Source: AP-15 sp963701815 (GTDB lineage: Bacteria; Pseudomonadota; Alphaproteobacteria; ATCC43930; CGMCC-115725). From it: a DNA stretch of 64,000 bases. The notes beneath the pieces are model-generated. The model ran no database searches. It saw nothing but the letters and a program-made list of their open reading frames with translations, and was not told the DNA's origin. A program made the position numbers and the translations under genes. This document shows positions 55,262 through 63,944 of this stretch, piece after piece (position 1 is the first letter of the stretch; each line of letters begins with the position of its first letter). The stretch is taken from assembly GCA_963701815.1 (NCBI GenBank), contig CAVPBN010000041.1, positions 1 to 64,000 on the forward strand. Reading direction: 5' to 3'.

Positions 55262-55870
55262 TCATTCCCGCAGCATCTGCGCTACCTGATCGAGGCTCCG
55301 GATGCGCGCGTACATTTTCATCGCCTTGTCGAGGCTGTAGGCGTGGGCGGCCGCGTCGCCGCTCCAGCAGCATTCGCGCACCACGACGGACGCGAGGTCG
55401 AGGTTGAACGCCTCGCGGACGCTCGTTTCGACACCGCGGTTGGTGGCGCCGCCGCCGATGATGATGACGTCACGCCGCAGCATGCGCAGGAGCTCGGCGA
55501 CGCCCGTTCCGTAGAAGGCGCTCGGCCGACGCTTGAGGAAGACGTAATCCGCGGGCTGCGGGGCGATCTCGTCGGGGAAGCCGGCCTCCGCCGACCCCTC
55601 GATGCCGTTGGTGAGCGGCGGCACGCCGGTCTCGGTCGAAAGATCGGTCGGCAGCAAGACAACGTCGGCGCCGTCGGGGCGGCTGACCGGCGTCGTGTAG
55701 ATCACCGGCACGCCCGCCATCCGCGCGGCCGCGATCATCTGCACCCAGGCATCGAGCACCGGGCGCATTGCTGCCCTCCGTGTGGGTTCCGTCGGGGTCA
55801 GAGCGTGCCGGCAGACGTCATAGGCGATCAGTGCCGTCCGGCGCCGGTCGATGCGTTCAGGTTCGGGCAT
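55262..55870 (-). CDS. Isochorismatase-fold protein lacking the catalytic Cys
   Basis: A 202-residue protein starting MPEPERIDRRRTALIAYDVC. The family triad Asp is present in ALIAYDVCRH and Lys in VFLKRRPSAFYGTGVAELLR, but the usual ATNxCVE Cys position reads GGGATNRGVETSVREAFNLD, with Gly in place of Cys. The protein may bind rather than hydrolyse, or use another chemistry. It is 82 bp upstream of the lyase gene on the same strand, and the three genes (isochorismatase-fold, lyase, amidohydrolase) probably form one catabolic operon. Confidence 0.85.
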   Translation of the reverse strand: MPEPERIDRRRTALIAYDVCRHALTPTEPTRRAAMRPVLDAWVQMIAAARMAGVPVIYTTPVSRPDGADVVLLPTDLSTETGVPPLTNGIEGSAEAGFPDEIAPQPADYVFLKRRPSAFYGTGVAELLRMLRRDVIIIGGGATNRGVETSVREAFNLDLASVVVRECCWSGDAAAHAYSLDKAMKMYARIRSLDQVAQMLRE

Positions 55871-56095
55871 CGCAACCTCCTCGGATCAAAAGACCCCCGC
55901 CGGCGAATTCGCCGTACTTTAATTGCGCCGACAGCGCACGCCATTGCCGTTATAGCCCAGCGCACGGCGGACGGTACGGCCTTCAACATTGCGGTTGACC
56001 CCGGTCTGCCGGGAATCGGCCCGGCTTGCTGTGACGGCCGCCGCGGCGCTGGTCGCGCCCTGGCGCGGCCCCGGCTTATCTGTCATCGTCGGCGT

Positions 56096-56554
56096 ATGAG
56101 CGACAGCGAACTTCGCCCCGGCGAGGTGGCGGTTGATTTGCCACCGACGACCGATGCCGCAATCCATTTCATCGGCACGATCCGCACGCCGTGGCATACC
56201 CGGCAGGAATGCCCCAAGCGCGGCAGCCTGGACGGTCCGTCATGCACCATCGTCATCGACGAGCGGTGGCGCGAGGCGCTGACCGGCCTCGCCGGCCATA
56301 ACCGCATCCAGGTGCTTTACTGGATGGACCGGGCGCGGCGCGACCTGGTTCTGCAGACGCCGTTCGGCAAGGCGACAACCGGCACCTTTGCACTGCGTTC
56401 GCCGGTGCGGCCGAACCCGATCGCCTCGTCGATCGTCGAACTGGTGGCGATCGAGGGTACGAACCTGCAGGTGCGCGGGCTCGATTGCGTCGATGGCACC
56501 CCGCTCCTCGACCTGAAGCCGGAACCGGGAGGCGGCGACGGCGACCGATCATAG
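56096..56554 (+). CDS. trmO: TrmO/TsaA family tRNA m6t6A37 methyltransferase
   Basis: A 152-residue beta-barrel SAM-dependent methyltransferase that adds a methyl group to t6A37 of some tRNAs. ATG 56096 (MSDSELRPGEVAVDLPPTTD) starts it; the barrel has FIGTIRTPWHTRQECPKRGS, IQVLYWMDRARRDLVLQTPF and the family signature TFALRSPVRPNPIASSIVEL, then VRGLDCVDGTPLLDLKP. Shorter than the E. coli protein because it lacks the extra C-terminal domain. It is convergent with the MFS gene at 56600. Confidence 0.85.
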   Translation: MSDSELRPGEVAVDLPPTTDAAIHFIGTIRTPWHTRQECPKRGSLDGPSCTIVIDERWREALTGLAGHNRIQVLYWMDRARRDLVLQTPFGKATTGTFALRSPVRPNPIASSIVELVAIEGTNLQVRGLDCVDGTPLLDLKPEPGGGDGDRS

Positions 56555-56599
56555 ATCGAGCTTCAGATCGGCTTCTCCGCTCGGAGCGGATCGCGCCGC

Positions 56600-57835
56600 T
56601 CAGGTGGTGGCGAACCGGGGCGATGGAACAGGATCGCGTTTGCGGGTCGGCCCACCCGCCAGGATCTGAACAACGCCCGCCCCGAAGCCGATCAAGACGC
56701 CGATATGCCAAGCGTGATCGTAAGAACCGAATCTATCGAAGATCATGCCCCCGCCCCAGGCCCCCAGCGACGACCCGACCTGGTGCATGACAAAAGCAAT
56801 ACCCAGCAACGTCGCCATGTAACGGGTGCCGAACATCTCGGCCACCAATCCGCTGACCAGCGGCGCCACACTGAGCCACAGCATCCCCATGGCGGCGGCG
56901 AACAACAGCGTGCTGGCCGGCGTCGGCGGCATCACGAAATACGCGGTGAAAACAAAGGCCCGCAGGATGTAGAGAAGACCCAACAGAATGTGCTTCGGGT
57001 ATTTCCCGCCGAGCCAGCCGGCGGTAATCGAGCCGACGGAATTCATGCCGCCGATCACCGCGATCGCCTCTGCGCTCAACAGCGGGTCTTGGCCGCAAAT
57101 CGCCAGATAAGTCGGCAAATGGGTCGTCAGGAACACCAGGTTCAGCCCGCAGACGAAATAAGCCCCCGACATTACGAGAAACGGGCGATGCCGGACGGCC
57201 TGACCGAGGACCGTGCGCATCGTCATCCTGGTCGCTCCCCGGTTCGGCATGCGGTCGGACCCACCGGCGAGAAAGCCGGCCGGAAGCATCGCGATCGCCA
57301 GGGCGACAAAGAACAACGCGCCGAACTGCCACGCCGCATGGGCGAGGATCGATTGGGTGGTGATCGGAATCATCAGCGTGCCGAGCGATCCCGCCGCCGA
57401 GACGATCCCCAGCACCTTGCTGCGGTTCTTTTCCGAGACGGCGCGCGCGCAAGCGGTCATCACCAGCGACGACGCGGTACAGGACAACGCCACGCCGATC
57501 AGCGCGCCCGACAGGATCAGCAATGCCGCCCCGTTGGCTGCCGCCATGACCAGCAGCCCGACAACATAGATTACCGCACCGGTCAGCATCATGACGCGCA
57601 GACCAAAGCGGTCGGCGAGCGCCCCGATCGGAGCCTGTGAGAGGCCCCAAACGATATTCTGGACGGCGATGGCCAAGGTGAAGCTCGCCGCCGTCAGCGC
57701 CAAGTCATGAGTAACCGGCGTCAAGAACAGCCCGAGGCTCTGGCGCAAGCCCATGCCGAGGCTCAGCAGCACCGCTGCGCCGAGCAGAATCCGTCGGGTC
57801 TCTTTGCGGGCAGCGCCGGTCGTCGTAGTCGTCAT
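56600..57835 (-). CDS. MFS transporter, monocarboxylate-type
   Basis: A 411-residue 12-helix transporter. MTTTTTGAARKETRRILLGA precedes helix 1. SLGMGLRQSLGLFLTPVTHD and QAPIGALADRFGLRVMMLTG match the group of bacterial MFS proteins related to oxalate/formate and monocarboxylate transporters; GTRYMATLLGIAFVMHQVGS and GAWGGGMIFDRFGSYDHAWH are the matching segment of the second half. Substrate unknown. 45 bp from the convergent trmO stop; 221 bp of empty sequence separate it from the LLM gene. Confidence 0.88.
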   Translation of the reverse strand: MTTTTTGAARKETRRILLGAAVLLSLGMGLRQSLGLFLTPVTHDLALTAASFTLAIAVQNIVWGLSQAPIGALADRFGLRVMMLTGAVIYVVGLLVMAAANGAALLILSGALIGVALSCTASSLVMTACARAVSEKNRSKVLGIVSAAGSLGTLMIPITTQSILAHAAWQFGALFFVALAIAMLPAGFLAGGSDRMPNRGATRMTMRTVLGQAVRHRPFLVMSGAYFVCGLNLVFLTTHLPTYLAICGQDPLLSAEAIAVIGGMNSVGSITAGWLGGKYPKHILLGLLYILRAFVFTAYFVMPPTPASTLLFAAAMGMLWLSVAPLVSGLVAEMFGTRYMATLLGIAFVMHQVGSSLGAWGGGMIFDRFGSYDHAWHIGVLIGFGAGVVQILAGGPTRKRDPVPSPRFATT

Positions 57836-58056
57836 ACCCGAAGCGGCCCCGCGTTCAGCGCCATCTCGGCCAATCTGCCCGATGATCCCGGCTGGACCGA
57901 GTAATTTGTGCCCACCAATGAGGCATAGGTGACCGGCGTCATCGGCGAGTGCCCGCCGAGCGATCGACGAGGTTCAAGGTGCGCGGAACTCGAACGCCCG
58001 GACGGGCGTACAGTTACTCGACCCGAACCACGGAAGTCAGTGCGCCCGCGACTGCC

Positions 58057-58929
58057 CTAATTTACCTGCGGCTTCACCTCGTGCATGAAGCGCTCCATCG
58101 CGTCGAGGAGTTGGTCGAGGTCGCGGTTGCCGTGGAAGTTGATCTGGAACGCGTCGAGACCCGCGGCCTCACGGTAGCGCGTAATTTCGCCGGCAATTTC
58201 TACGCTGGTGGCCTTGCCGAAGTCGACCCGGAAGCTCATGCGGGTTTCCGGCGCCTCCCGGCGGCCGATCTGATCGCTCGCCTTCTTCAATGCCGCCATC
58301 CGCTCGACCAGATCGGCAAGCGGCATCGGCGTCGGCTGCCATACCGCGGCAAACCGGGCAGCGCGGTCGAGTGCTGCGTCGCTCGCCCCTCCGCTCCAGA
58401 ACGGCGGATGCGGCTGCTGTAACGGCTTGGGGCTGACATGCATGTCGGAAAATTGAACGAACCTGCCGGCAAACGACACCCGGTCCGGCCCCCAACACGC
58501 CTGCCATACCCGCAGATACTCGTTGGTGCGGGCGCCGCGCTGATGAAACGGCACACCGAGAGCGGCGAACTCGGCCTCGTTCCAGCCGGCCCCGACGCCG
58601 GCGATCAGCCGGCCGCCCGAGATCCGGTCGATCGTCGCCAGCATCTTGGCGGTGGCGATCGGGTTACGGTACGGCACGATCAGTACCGAAACGCCGAGAC
58701 GGATGCCGGTGGTGTTGGCGGCAATACAGGGGAGCACGACGAGGGGCTCGTAGCAATTGGTCCACGGCGCCGAGCGGGGCGACCCGTCGACGATGATGTG
58801 ATCGTTGGCGAAGATCGCATCGAAGCCCAATTCCTCGGCTTTTCTCGCCGATGCGACGATGGCCTCGGGCGAGGCCTCAAAACCGAGGTAGTCGGTATTG
58901 GGGCAGCGGCATGAAAACCGGACGGTCAT
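58057..58929 (-). CDS. LLM-class flavin-dependent oxidoreductase
   Basis: A 290-residue luciferase-like TIM barrel. The start ATG 58929 (MTVRFSCRCPNTDYLGFEAS) is chosen over an upstream ATG at 59058. IVASARKAEELGFDAIFAND, GIRLGVSVLIVPYRNPIATA, IDRISGGRLIAGVGAGWNEA and HPPFWSGGASDAALDRAARF are the conserved blocks of the F420/FMN-dependent group. The last block, DAFQINFHGNRDLDQLLDAM, is usual for TIGR03619-type members. Substrate unknown; probably linked to the nearby catabolic genes. Confidence 0.88.
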   Translation of the reverse strand: MTVRFSCRCPNTDYLGFEASPEAIVASARKAEELGFDAIFANDHIIVDGSPRSAPWTNCYEPLVVLPCIAANTTGIRLGVSVLIVPYRNPIATAKMLATIDRISGGRLIAGVGAGWNEAEFAALGVPFHQRGARTNEYLRVWQACWGPDRVSFAGRFVQFSDMHVSPKPLQQPHPPFWSGGASDAALDRAARFAAVWQPTPMPLADLVERMAALKKASDQIGRREAPETRMSFRVDFGKATSVEIAGEITRYREAAGLDAFQINFHGNRDLDQLLDAMERFMHEVKPQVN

Positions 58930-59035
58930 GATTCCTCCCGCGATTGCTGCGGCCGGATTAGCCTGATTCCGGGGCGCGGTCCATCGAGGGTCGACTCGTT
59001 TCGGCATATCGTCATATTGTATTGAACATAGCGAG

Positions 59036-59486
59036 CCGTCCCTTCGGAGCCCAACCATGCCCGCCGACGCGTTTCTTCGTGCAGGAGGCGATCTATGAGC
59101 GCTTCACCATGACGTTTGCCGAGAGGGCCAGGCAGATCGAGATCGGCGTCGGGCTCGACCCCGACACCCAAATGGGTCCGGTCGCCAACGACCGCCGTCT
59201 CGCGGCGATGGAAATGTTCGTCGCCGATGCGAGGGCCAAGGGTGCGCGGATCGTCGCGGGCGGTAGCCGCATCGGCAATCGCGGCTATTTTCATGAGTTG
59301 ACGGTGCTCGCCGACGTGCCGGACGCGGGTCGAGGTCGGCAACCTGTCGATCAACCACCTGACCGCGTCGTTCGCCGAAATGTCATTCGGCGGCGTCAAG
59401 GGTTCGGGCTGCGGGCGCGCGAAGGCGGCACAGAAGGCCTCGAGTGCTGCACGGTCGCCGAGAACGTCTCCCATCTGGTGCTGTGA
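59036..59486 (+). pseudogene. Decayed aldehyde dehydrogenase, C-terminal part only
   Basis: A remnant immediately upstream of the intact aldehyde dehydrogenase. It begins in mid-domain at QPCPPTRFFVQEAIYERFTM, corresponding to the region after the catalytic Cys, and continues PDTQMGPVANDRRLAAMEMF and IGNRGYFHELTVLADVPD. It then jumps, with loss of about 70 residues, to GNLSINHLTASFAEMSFGG and, in a further frame, REGGTEGLECCTVAENVSHL with a stop at 59486. The N-terminal half is absent. It is a paralogue, not a copy, of the gene at 59507. Confidence 0.75.
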
Positions 59487-59506
59487 CTCGTTGCGAGGAA
59501 AACCCG

Positions 59507-60940
59507 ATGTATTCCGACATATCCCTGTTTATCGACGGCAATTGGACCAAGGCCAACGCCGGTCGCACGATCCCTGTCGTCAATCCGGCGACAGGCGAGG
59601 ATATCGGCACGGTCGCGCATGCCGACAAAGCCGATCTCGACCGTGCTCTCGAAGCCGCCGACAAGGGCTTTCGCGCGTGGCGCAAGATATCGGCCTTCGA
59701 CCGATCAAAGATCATGCGAAAGGCGGCGGAGCTGTTGCGCGAGCGCGCCGATGCCGTCGCCCCGCTGCTGACCCTCGAACAAGGCAAGCCTCTGCCCGAG
59801 GCCAAGGGCGAGACGTTGGCCGGCGCCGACGTCATCGACTGGTTCGCCGAAGAGGCGCGCCGCGCGTACGGGCGCGTGATCCCGGCGCGGACCGAAGGCG
59901 TCTACCAGCTCGTCGTCAAAGAGCCGGTCGGACCCGTCGCCGCTTTTACGCCGTGGAACTTCCCGATCAATCAGGTCGTGCGCAAGTTGTCCTGTGCGCT
60001 CGCCGCCGGCTGCTCGATCATCGTCAAGGCGCCCGAGGAAACCCCGGCTTCGCCGGCTGAGCTGATCCGCTGCTTCGCCGATGCCGGCGTCCCGGCGGGG
60101 GTCATCAATCTCGTCTACGGCGTTCCGTCCGAAATCTCGGAATATCTGATCCCGCATCCGATCATCCGGAAGATTTCGTTCACAGGCTCGACCGCGGTCG
60201 GCAAGCAGCTCGCTGCGATCGCGGGCGCGCATATGAAGCGGGTTACGATGGAACTGGGCGGCCACGCGCCGTCGATCGTGTTCGACGATGCCGATGTCGA
60301 CCTCGCCAGCCGGTTGCTGTCGACCAACAAATTGCGCAATGCCGGCCAGGTCTGCGTCTCGCCGACCCGGCTCCTGGTGCAGGAGAAAGTCTACGACGCT
60401 TTCGTCGGCAAGTTCACCGAGGCGGTCAAGGCGGCCCGGATCGGCGACGGCATGGCGAGCAGCACGCAGATGGGGCCGATGGCCAACCCGCGCCGTATTG
60501 CCGCGATGGAGGCCTTTATCGGCGACGCGGTCCAAAAGGGAGCGAGCCTGAAGATCGGCGGCCACCGCATCGGCAACAAGGGAAATTTCTTCGAGCCGAC
60601 GGTCCTCACCGACGTGCCGATGGACTCTCGGATCATGAACGAGGAGCCGTTCGGCCCGGTCGCGGTCATCGCGCCGTTCCACAGCTTCGAGGATGTGGTG
60701 GCCGAGGCCAACCGCCTTCCCTACGGTCTTGCGGCGTACGCCTATACCCGATCGGCCAAGACGGCGCAGGCGGTCGCGGCGGCGGTAGAGACGGGCATGA
60801 TCTCGATCAACCATCATGGGCTCGCTCTGCCCGAGGTGCCGTTTGGCGGGGTCAAGGATTTGGGCTACGGCTCCGAGGGTGGCACCGAGGCGATCGAAGC
60901 TTACCTGAACACCAAATTCGTCAGTCAGGCCGGTCTGTGA
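59507..60940 (+). CDS. NAD(P)-dependent aldehyde dehydrogenase, succinate-semialdehyde type
   Basis: A 477-residue enzyme oxidising an aldehyde to an acid. ATG 59507 (MYSDISLFIDGNWTKANAGR) is preceded by GCGAGGAAAACCCG. FTPWNFPINQVVRKLSCALA holds the conserved Asn, ITFTGSTAVG-like KISFTGSTAVGKQLAAIAGA the coenzyme site, MELGGHAPSIVFDDADVD the general-base Glu and NAGQVCVSPTRLLVQEKVYD the catalytic Cys. The pattern resembles succinate-semialdehyde and related dehydrogenases. It follows a decayed paralogue and is separated by a palindrome from the CMD gene. Confidence 0.92.
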   Translation: MYSDISLFIDGNWTKANAGRTIPVVNPATGEDIGTVAHADKADLDRALEAADKGFRAWRKISAFDRSKIMRKAAELLRERADAVAPLLTLEQGKPLPEAKGETLAGADVIDWFAEEARRAYGRVIPARTEGVYQLVVKEPVGPVAAFTPWNFPINQVVRKLSCALAAGCSIIVKAPEETPASPAELIRCFADAGVPAGVINLVYGVPSEISEYLIPHPIIRKISFTGSTAVGKQLAAIAGAHMKRVTMELGGHAPSIVFDDADVDLASRLLSTNKLRNAGQVCVSPTRLLVQEKVYDAFVGKFTEAVKAARIGDGMASSTQMGPMANPRRIAAMEAFIGDAVQKGASLKIGGHRIGNKGNFFEPTVLTDVPMDSRIMNEEPFGPVAVIAPFHSFEDVVAEANRLPYGLAAYAYTRSAKTAQAVAAAVETGMISINHHGLALPEVPFGGVKDLGYGSEGGTEAIEAYLNTKFVSQAGL

Positions 60941-60947
60941 GACACTC

Positions 60948-60977
60948 GTAGGGTGCGGGTCCCGACCCGCACCCTAC
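60948..60977 (+). terminator. Perfect hairpin after the aldehyde dehydrogenase gene
   Basis: GTAGGGTGCGGGTC, two bases, then GACCCGCACCCTAC: a 14-bp perfect stem, seven bases after the dehydrogenase stop. There is only a short TT afterwards, so termination is uncertain; this kind of GTAGGGTGCG palindrome also occurs as a dispersed repeat in proteobacteria. Confidence 0.5.
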
Positions 60978-60995
60978 GGTTTCGAGAGGTGAGAG

Positions 60996-61394
60996 ATGGC
61001 TGAGGACGAATCGCTGTTCCAAAAAGGCATGCCGATCCGGCGCGAGGTGCTGGGGCCCGAATATGTCGACGCCTCGATGGCGCGGGCGGACGAGTTCATG
61101 ATGTCGTTCCAGCGCGCGACGACAGCCTGGGCCTGGGGTTGGGCCTGGGGCGAAGGGACGCTCGACCGAAAGACGCGCAGTCTGATGAACCTCGCGATGC
61201 TGACCGCCTTGAACCGAGCTCCCGAGATCAAGCTGCATGTGAAAGGCGCGCTCAACAACGGCGTAACCGTCGACGAGATCAAGGCGGCGCTGCTGCACGC
61301 AACGGCTTATTGCGGTATACCCGCCGGGCTCGACGCGTTCCGGGCGGCCCATGAGGTGTTGGTCAGCGAGAACGCGCTCGGCCCGAGACCGTGA
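60996..61394 (+). CDS. Carboxymuconolactone decarboxylase (CMD) family protein
   Basis: A 132-residue helical protein. ATG 60996 (MAEDESLFQKGMPIRREVLG) follows GAGAGGTGAGAG. The family core is seen in WGEGTLDRKTRSLMNLAMLT, APEIKLHVKGALNNGVTVDE and IKAALLHATAYCGIPAGLDA, with the His and the single Cys of the gamma-CMD type rather than the CxxC of AhpD peroxidases. It may decarboxylate a lactone in aromatic-acid breakdown, or act as a related hydrolase. It probably belongs with the upstream dehydrogenase. Confidence 0.88.
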   Translation: MAEDESLFQKGMPIRREVLGPEYVDASMARADEFMMSFQRATTAWAWGWAWGEGTLDRKTRSLMNLAMLTALNRAPEIKLHVKGALNNGVTVDEIKAALLHATAYCGIPAGLDAFRAAHEVLVSENALGPRP

Positions 61395-61630
61395 CGCAGC
61401 CGCCGGGGGCGCGGATCTCTCGCTGTCCAGACGGCCGGGTCTTGCCAAGGGGCTCGACGATGGCGGGTGACGTCGACGCGATCCACGATTTGGCTGAGCT
61501 CGCACTCGGACTGATCCGACTACATGATTGCGCGGTGTAGAGCCTGCCGGGAACTCGGCTTTGGCGATTACGAAGGGGCGCGGGTGGATTATTGACGCAG
61601 TAAGACTAACGGGCCTGTTGTTGTCGAAAT
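61395..61630. other. Gene-free stretch
   Basis: The first part of a 362-bp gap between the CMD gene and the antitoxin gene. It contains one very short open frame (61460, MAGDVDAIHDLAELALGLIR, 26 codons) without a ribosome-binding site; I do not support it as a gene. Confidence 0.3.
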
Positions 61631-61711
61631 GTAGGATGGGTTGAGCATCGCGAAACCCATCACCTCCTCTGCACCGCAATGACGGGTTTCGCTGCGCTCA
61701 ACCCATCCTAC
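61631..61711. repeat. Dispersed inverted repeat
   Basis: Left arm GTAGGATGGGTTGAGC ... CGAAACCCATCA (61631-61662) faces right arm GACGGGTTTCGCTGCGCTCA ... CCATCCTAC (61681-61711), arms of about 31 bp with an 18-bp centre. Repeats of this GTAGGATGGGTTGAGC type are scattered between genes in many proteobacteria. Confidence 0.7.
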
Positions 61712-61756
61712 AGGCTACAGGCCGATGGGGCTGAATCAGCTGAATGCATCTAAGCG

Positions 61757-62044
61757 CTAGCGGGCACTGTTTTTGTCGAGGTCGGCGAAAAGCTCCTCGG
61801 CGTCGCGGAAGCGGAGTTTCTTCGAGCGTATGATCTCCGCCGCCTCCGCCATTGCCGCACGCGTCTCGGCGTTCGGCGCCTTCAGCTCGAGCGGAAACGC
61901 CTGGTCGGCGGCGATCCGGTGAAACAGCAGGCGCACCGCGTCGGATGCCGAGAGGCCCATCGCCTCGAGCGCCGCAATCGCCTTCGCCTTCACCTCGTCG
62001 TCGATGCGGACATGCAGCATCGAGCTGTGCGCGCCCATCGTCAT
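61757..62044 (-). CDS. RelB/DinJ-family antitoxin without a partner
   Basis: A 95-residue protein. After a few leader residues, MLHVRIDDEVKAKAIAALEA and MGLSASDAVRLLFHRIAADQ form the ribbon-helix-helix domain typical of RelB/DinJ, followed by AFPLELKAPNAETRAAMAEA. The start is ATG 62044, 62038 or 62023. Normally a RelE/YafQ toxin gene follows directly; here the downstream 362 bp hold only repeats, so the antitoxin is an orphan. It lies 45 bp after the broken methyltransferase on the same strand. Confidence 0.8.
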   Translation of the reverse strand: MTMGAHSSMLHVRIDDEVKAKAIAALEAMGLSASDAVRLLFHRIAADQAFPLELKAPNAETRAAMAEAAEIIRSKKLRFRDAEELFADLDKNSAR

Positions 62045-62089
62045 TCTCCGTATCTCAAATGAGAGACATGGCTTTGATCACGCCTGCCG

Positions 62090-63852
62090 TCAAGCCGCGC
62101 CCACCCCCTTTTTCGCTAAGCCCTTCCCCCTACCCCCTGCACCCTTCTCGGCGGTCATCCGGGTATAAAGCTCAAACAACTTCTCCAGCCGCTCGGCCTT
62201 GGCAAATTGAATTCGTTGTCACGAAGGCGAATGAGGGTCGCAATATTCCAAATATCTACGAGCTTTATAAAAGAATCCAAGAATATAATCGAACGATTTC
62301 CATGTGAGGAACGTGGAACCGAACACGGATTCCATATCACTCTTTTGAATCGCATCCTGTTCAGTCCCGCCCTTATACGGCGGATTTCCACAAATATACG
62401 TCTCGCCTCCTTCGTTCGCGAAATCGATCTGCACCTGATCGAGCGGCGCACCGAACAAGTCGTCAGCATAAATCTTCCCGCCACCAGTACCTTCGGCTCA
62501 CAGACGCTCAACCAATCGAGCCGCAGGGCGTTGCCGCAGGTGATCCAGTTCTCGGCCTTGAGCGGCAGGAATTCGATCCGCGCCTCTTTCTGGCCGCGAT
62601 AGAGCACGTCGCACTGAAATTCGGCGATGATCAGCGCGAGGCGCGCGATCTCGGCCGGGAAATCGCGCAGCTCGATCCTCCGGAAGTTGGTGAGCGGGAT
62701 GTCGCCGCGCCGGTCCGGTTCGCCGCGCCGCTTGTTGATCTGGGCCTCGATTTCACGCATCGCCTTGTAGGCGATGACCAGGAAATTGCCCGAGCCGCAG
62801 GCCGGATCGAATACCCTGATCCGCGACAGGCGCCGGCGCAGGTTCAGCAGCATGCGGGAATTGTCCCCGGCCTCGTCCAGCCGCGCTCGCAAATCGTCGA
62901 GGAACAACGGATTGAGCACCTTCAGGATGTTCGGCACGCTGGTGTAGTGCAGGCCGAGCGCGCCGCGCTCCTCATCCTCGGCGACAGCCTGGATCATCGA
63001 GCCGAAGATGTCCGGGTTGATCTTTGTCCAGTCGAGACCGCCGATATGCAGGAGATAGGAGCGCGCGATCCGGCTGAAGCGCGGCACCTCCAGGCCGCCG
63101 GAAAACAGCCCGCCATTCACGTACGGAAAGACATCGGCCCAAGGGCGCAGGTTGGCGGCGGCGCGATCCTTGATCGGCGTGTTCATCGCCCGGAAGATCG
63201 CACCGATCACCTCATGGGTATTGGATGAGTCCCGCCCGCTCATCTGCTCGATCGTGGCGGTGAACAGACCGGCGCCGTTGAAGATGTCGGTGTCCTCAGC
63301 GAAGAAGCAGAAGATCAGCCGCGCCATGAAATGGTTCATGTCGTGGCGGCGCGCGGCCGTTCCCCAGTCGGGGTTGTCCTTCAGCAGCTCGACATAGAGC
63401 CGGTTCAGCCGGCTGGTGGCCCGGATGTCGAAGGCATTTTCGGTGATCTGGCGGACGGTGGTGATGCCGGCGAGCGGCAGGAAAAAGCCGAAATGGTTCG
63501 GAAAGTCCCGATAGGCGCAGGCGACCGTCTCGCCGCCCGCCAGATCCTCGGCCTCGAACGTGTCGCCGTCGGTCGCCAAAACGAACTTCGCCTTGGCCCT
63601 GGCCGTTGCCGGGCTGGCCTTCAGGGCGGTGAGGGTCTTGGTGACCTCGCCGCTGGCGGCGACGGCGATATGGATGTTGTTGGTCTGCAGGACACCGTCG
63701 AGGTCGGACCTGTTCGTTTCTCGCTTGCGCAGGCGTTTGAGGGTCGTTTCCTTGTTGCCGAAGGCTTGCAGGAAGGCGAACGGAAACTCGCCGGCGTCGA
63801 ACGGGCCCTCCGCCAGAGCGGATATGGCCTCCTCAATCTCGACGGCGTTCAT
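62090..63852 (-). pseudogene. Class I DNA methyltransferase with frameshift and internal deletion
   Basis: N-terminal two-thirds of a large restriction-modification-type methyltransferase. ATG 63852 (MNAVEIEEAISALAEGPFDA) starts it; LIFCFFAEDTDIFNGAGLF, GALGLHYTSVPNILKVLNPL and SAM-binding FDPACGSGNFLVIAYKAMRE follow. A missing G near 62480 shifts the frame; the continuation DDLFGAPLDQVQIDFANEGG has the catalytic NPPY in GETYICGNPPYKGG. After SFDYILGFFYKARRYLE the sequence jumps to what looks like the protein end (FAKAERLEKLFELYTRMTAE, stop at 62090); the target-recognition part of several hundred residues is missing. Probably inactive. No restriction gene is next to it. Confidence 0.75.
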
Positions 63853-63944
63853 ATTTCCCCCGCCTTTTCGTAATCCGCTGCACCACTACGCGGACAGGCT
63901 CAACTCGGCCTTGTCGGTCCGCTTCGCCGACCGCGGCTAGAGGC

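Noticed and set aside
61757..62044. Complete toxin-antitoxin pair
   Set aside because: No RelE/YafQ-type frame was found in the 362 bp downstream or directly upstream.
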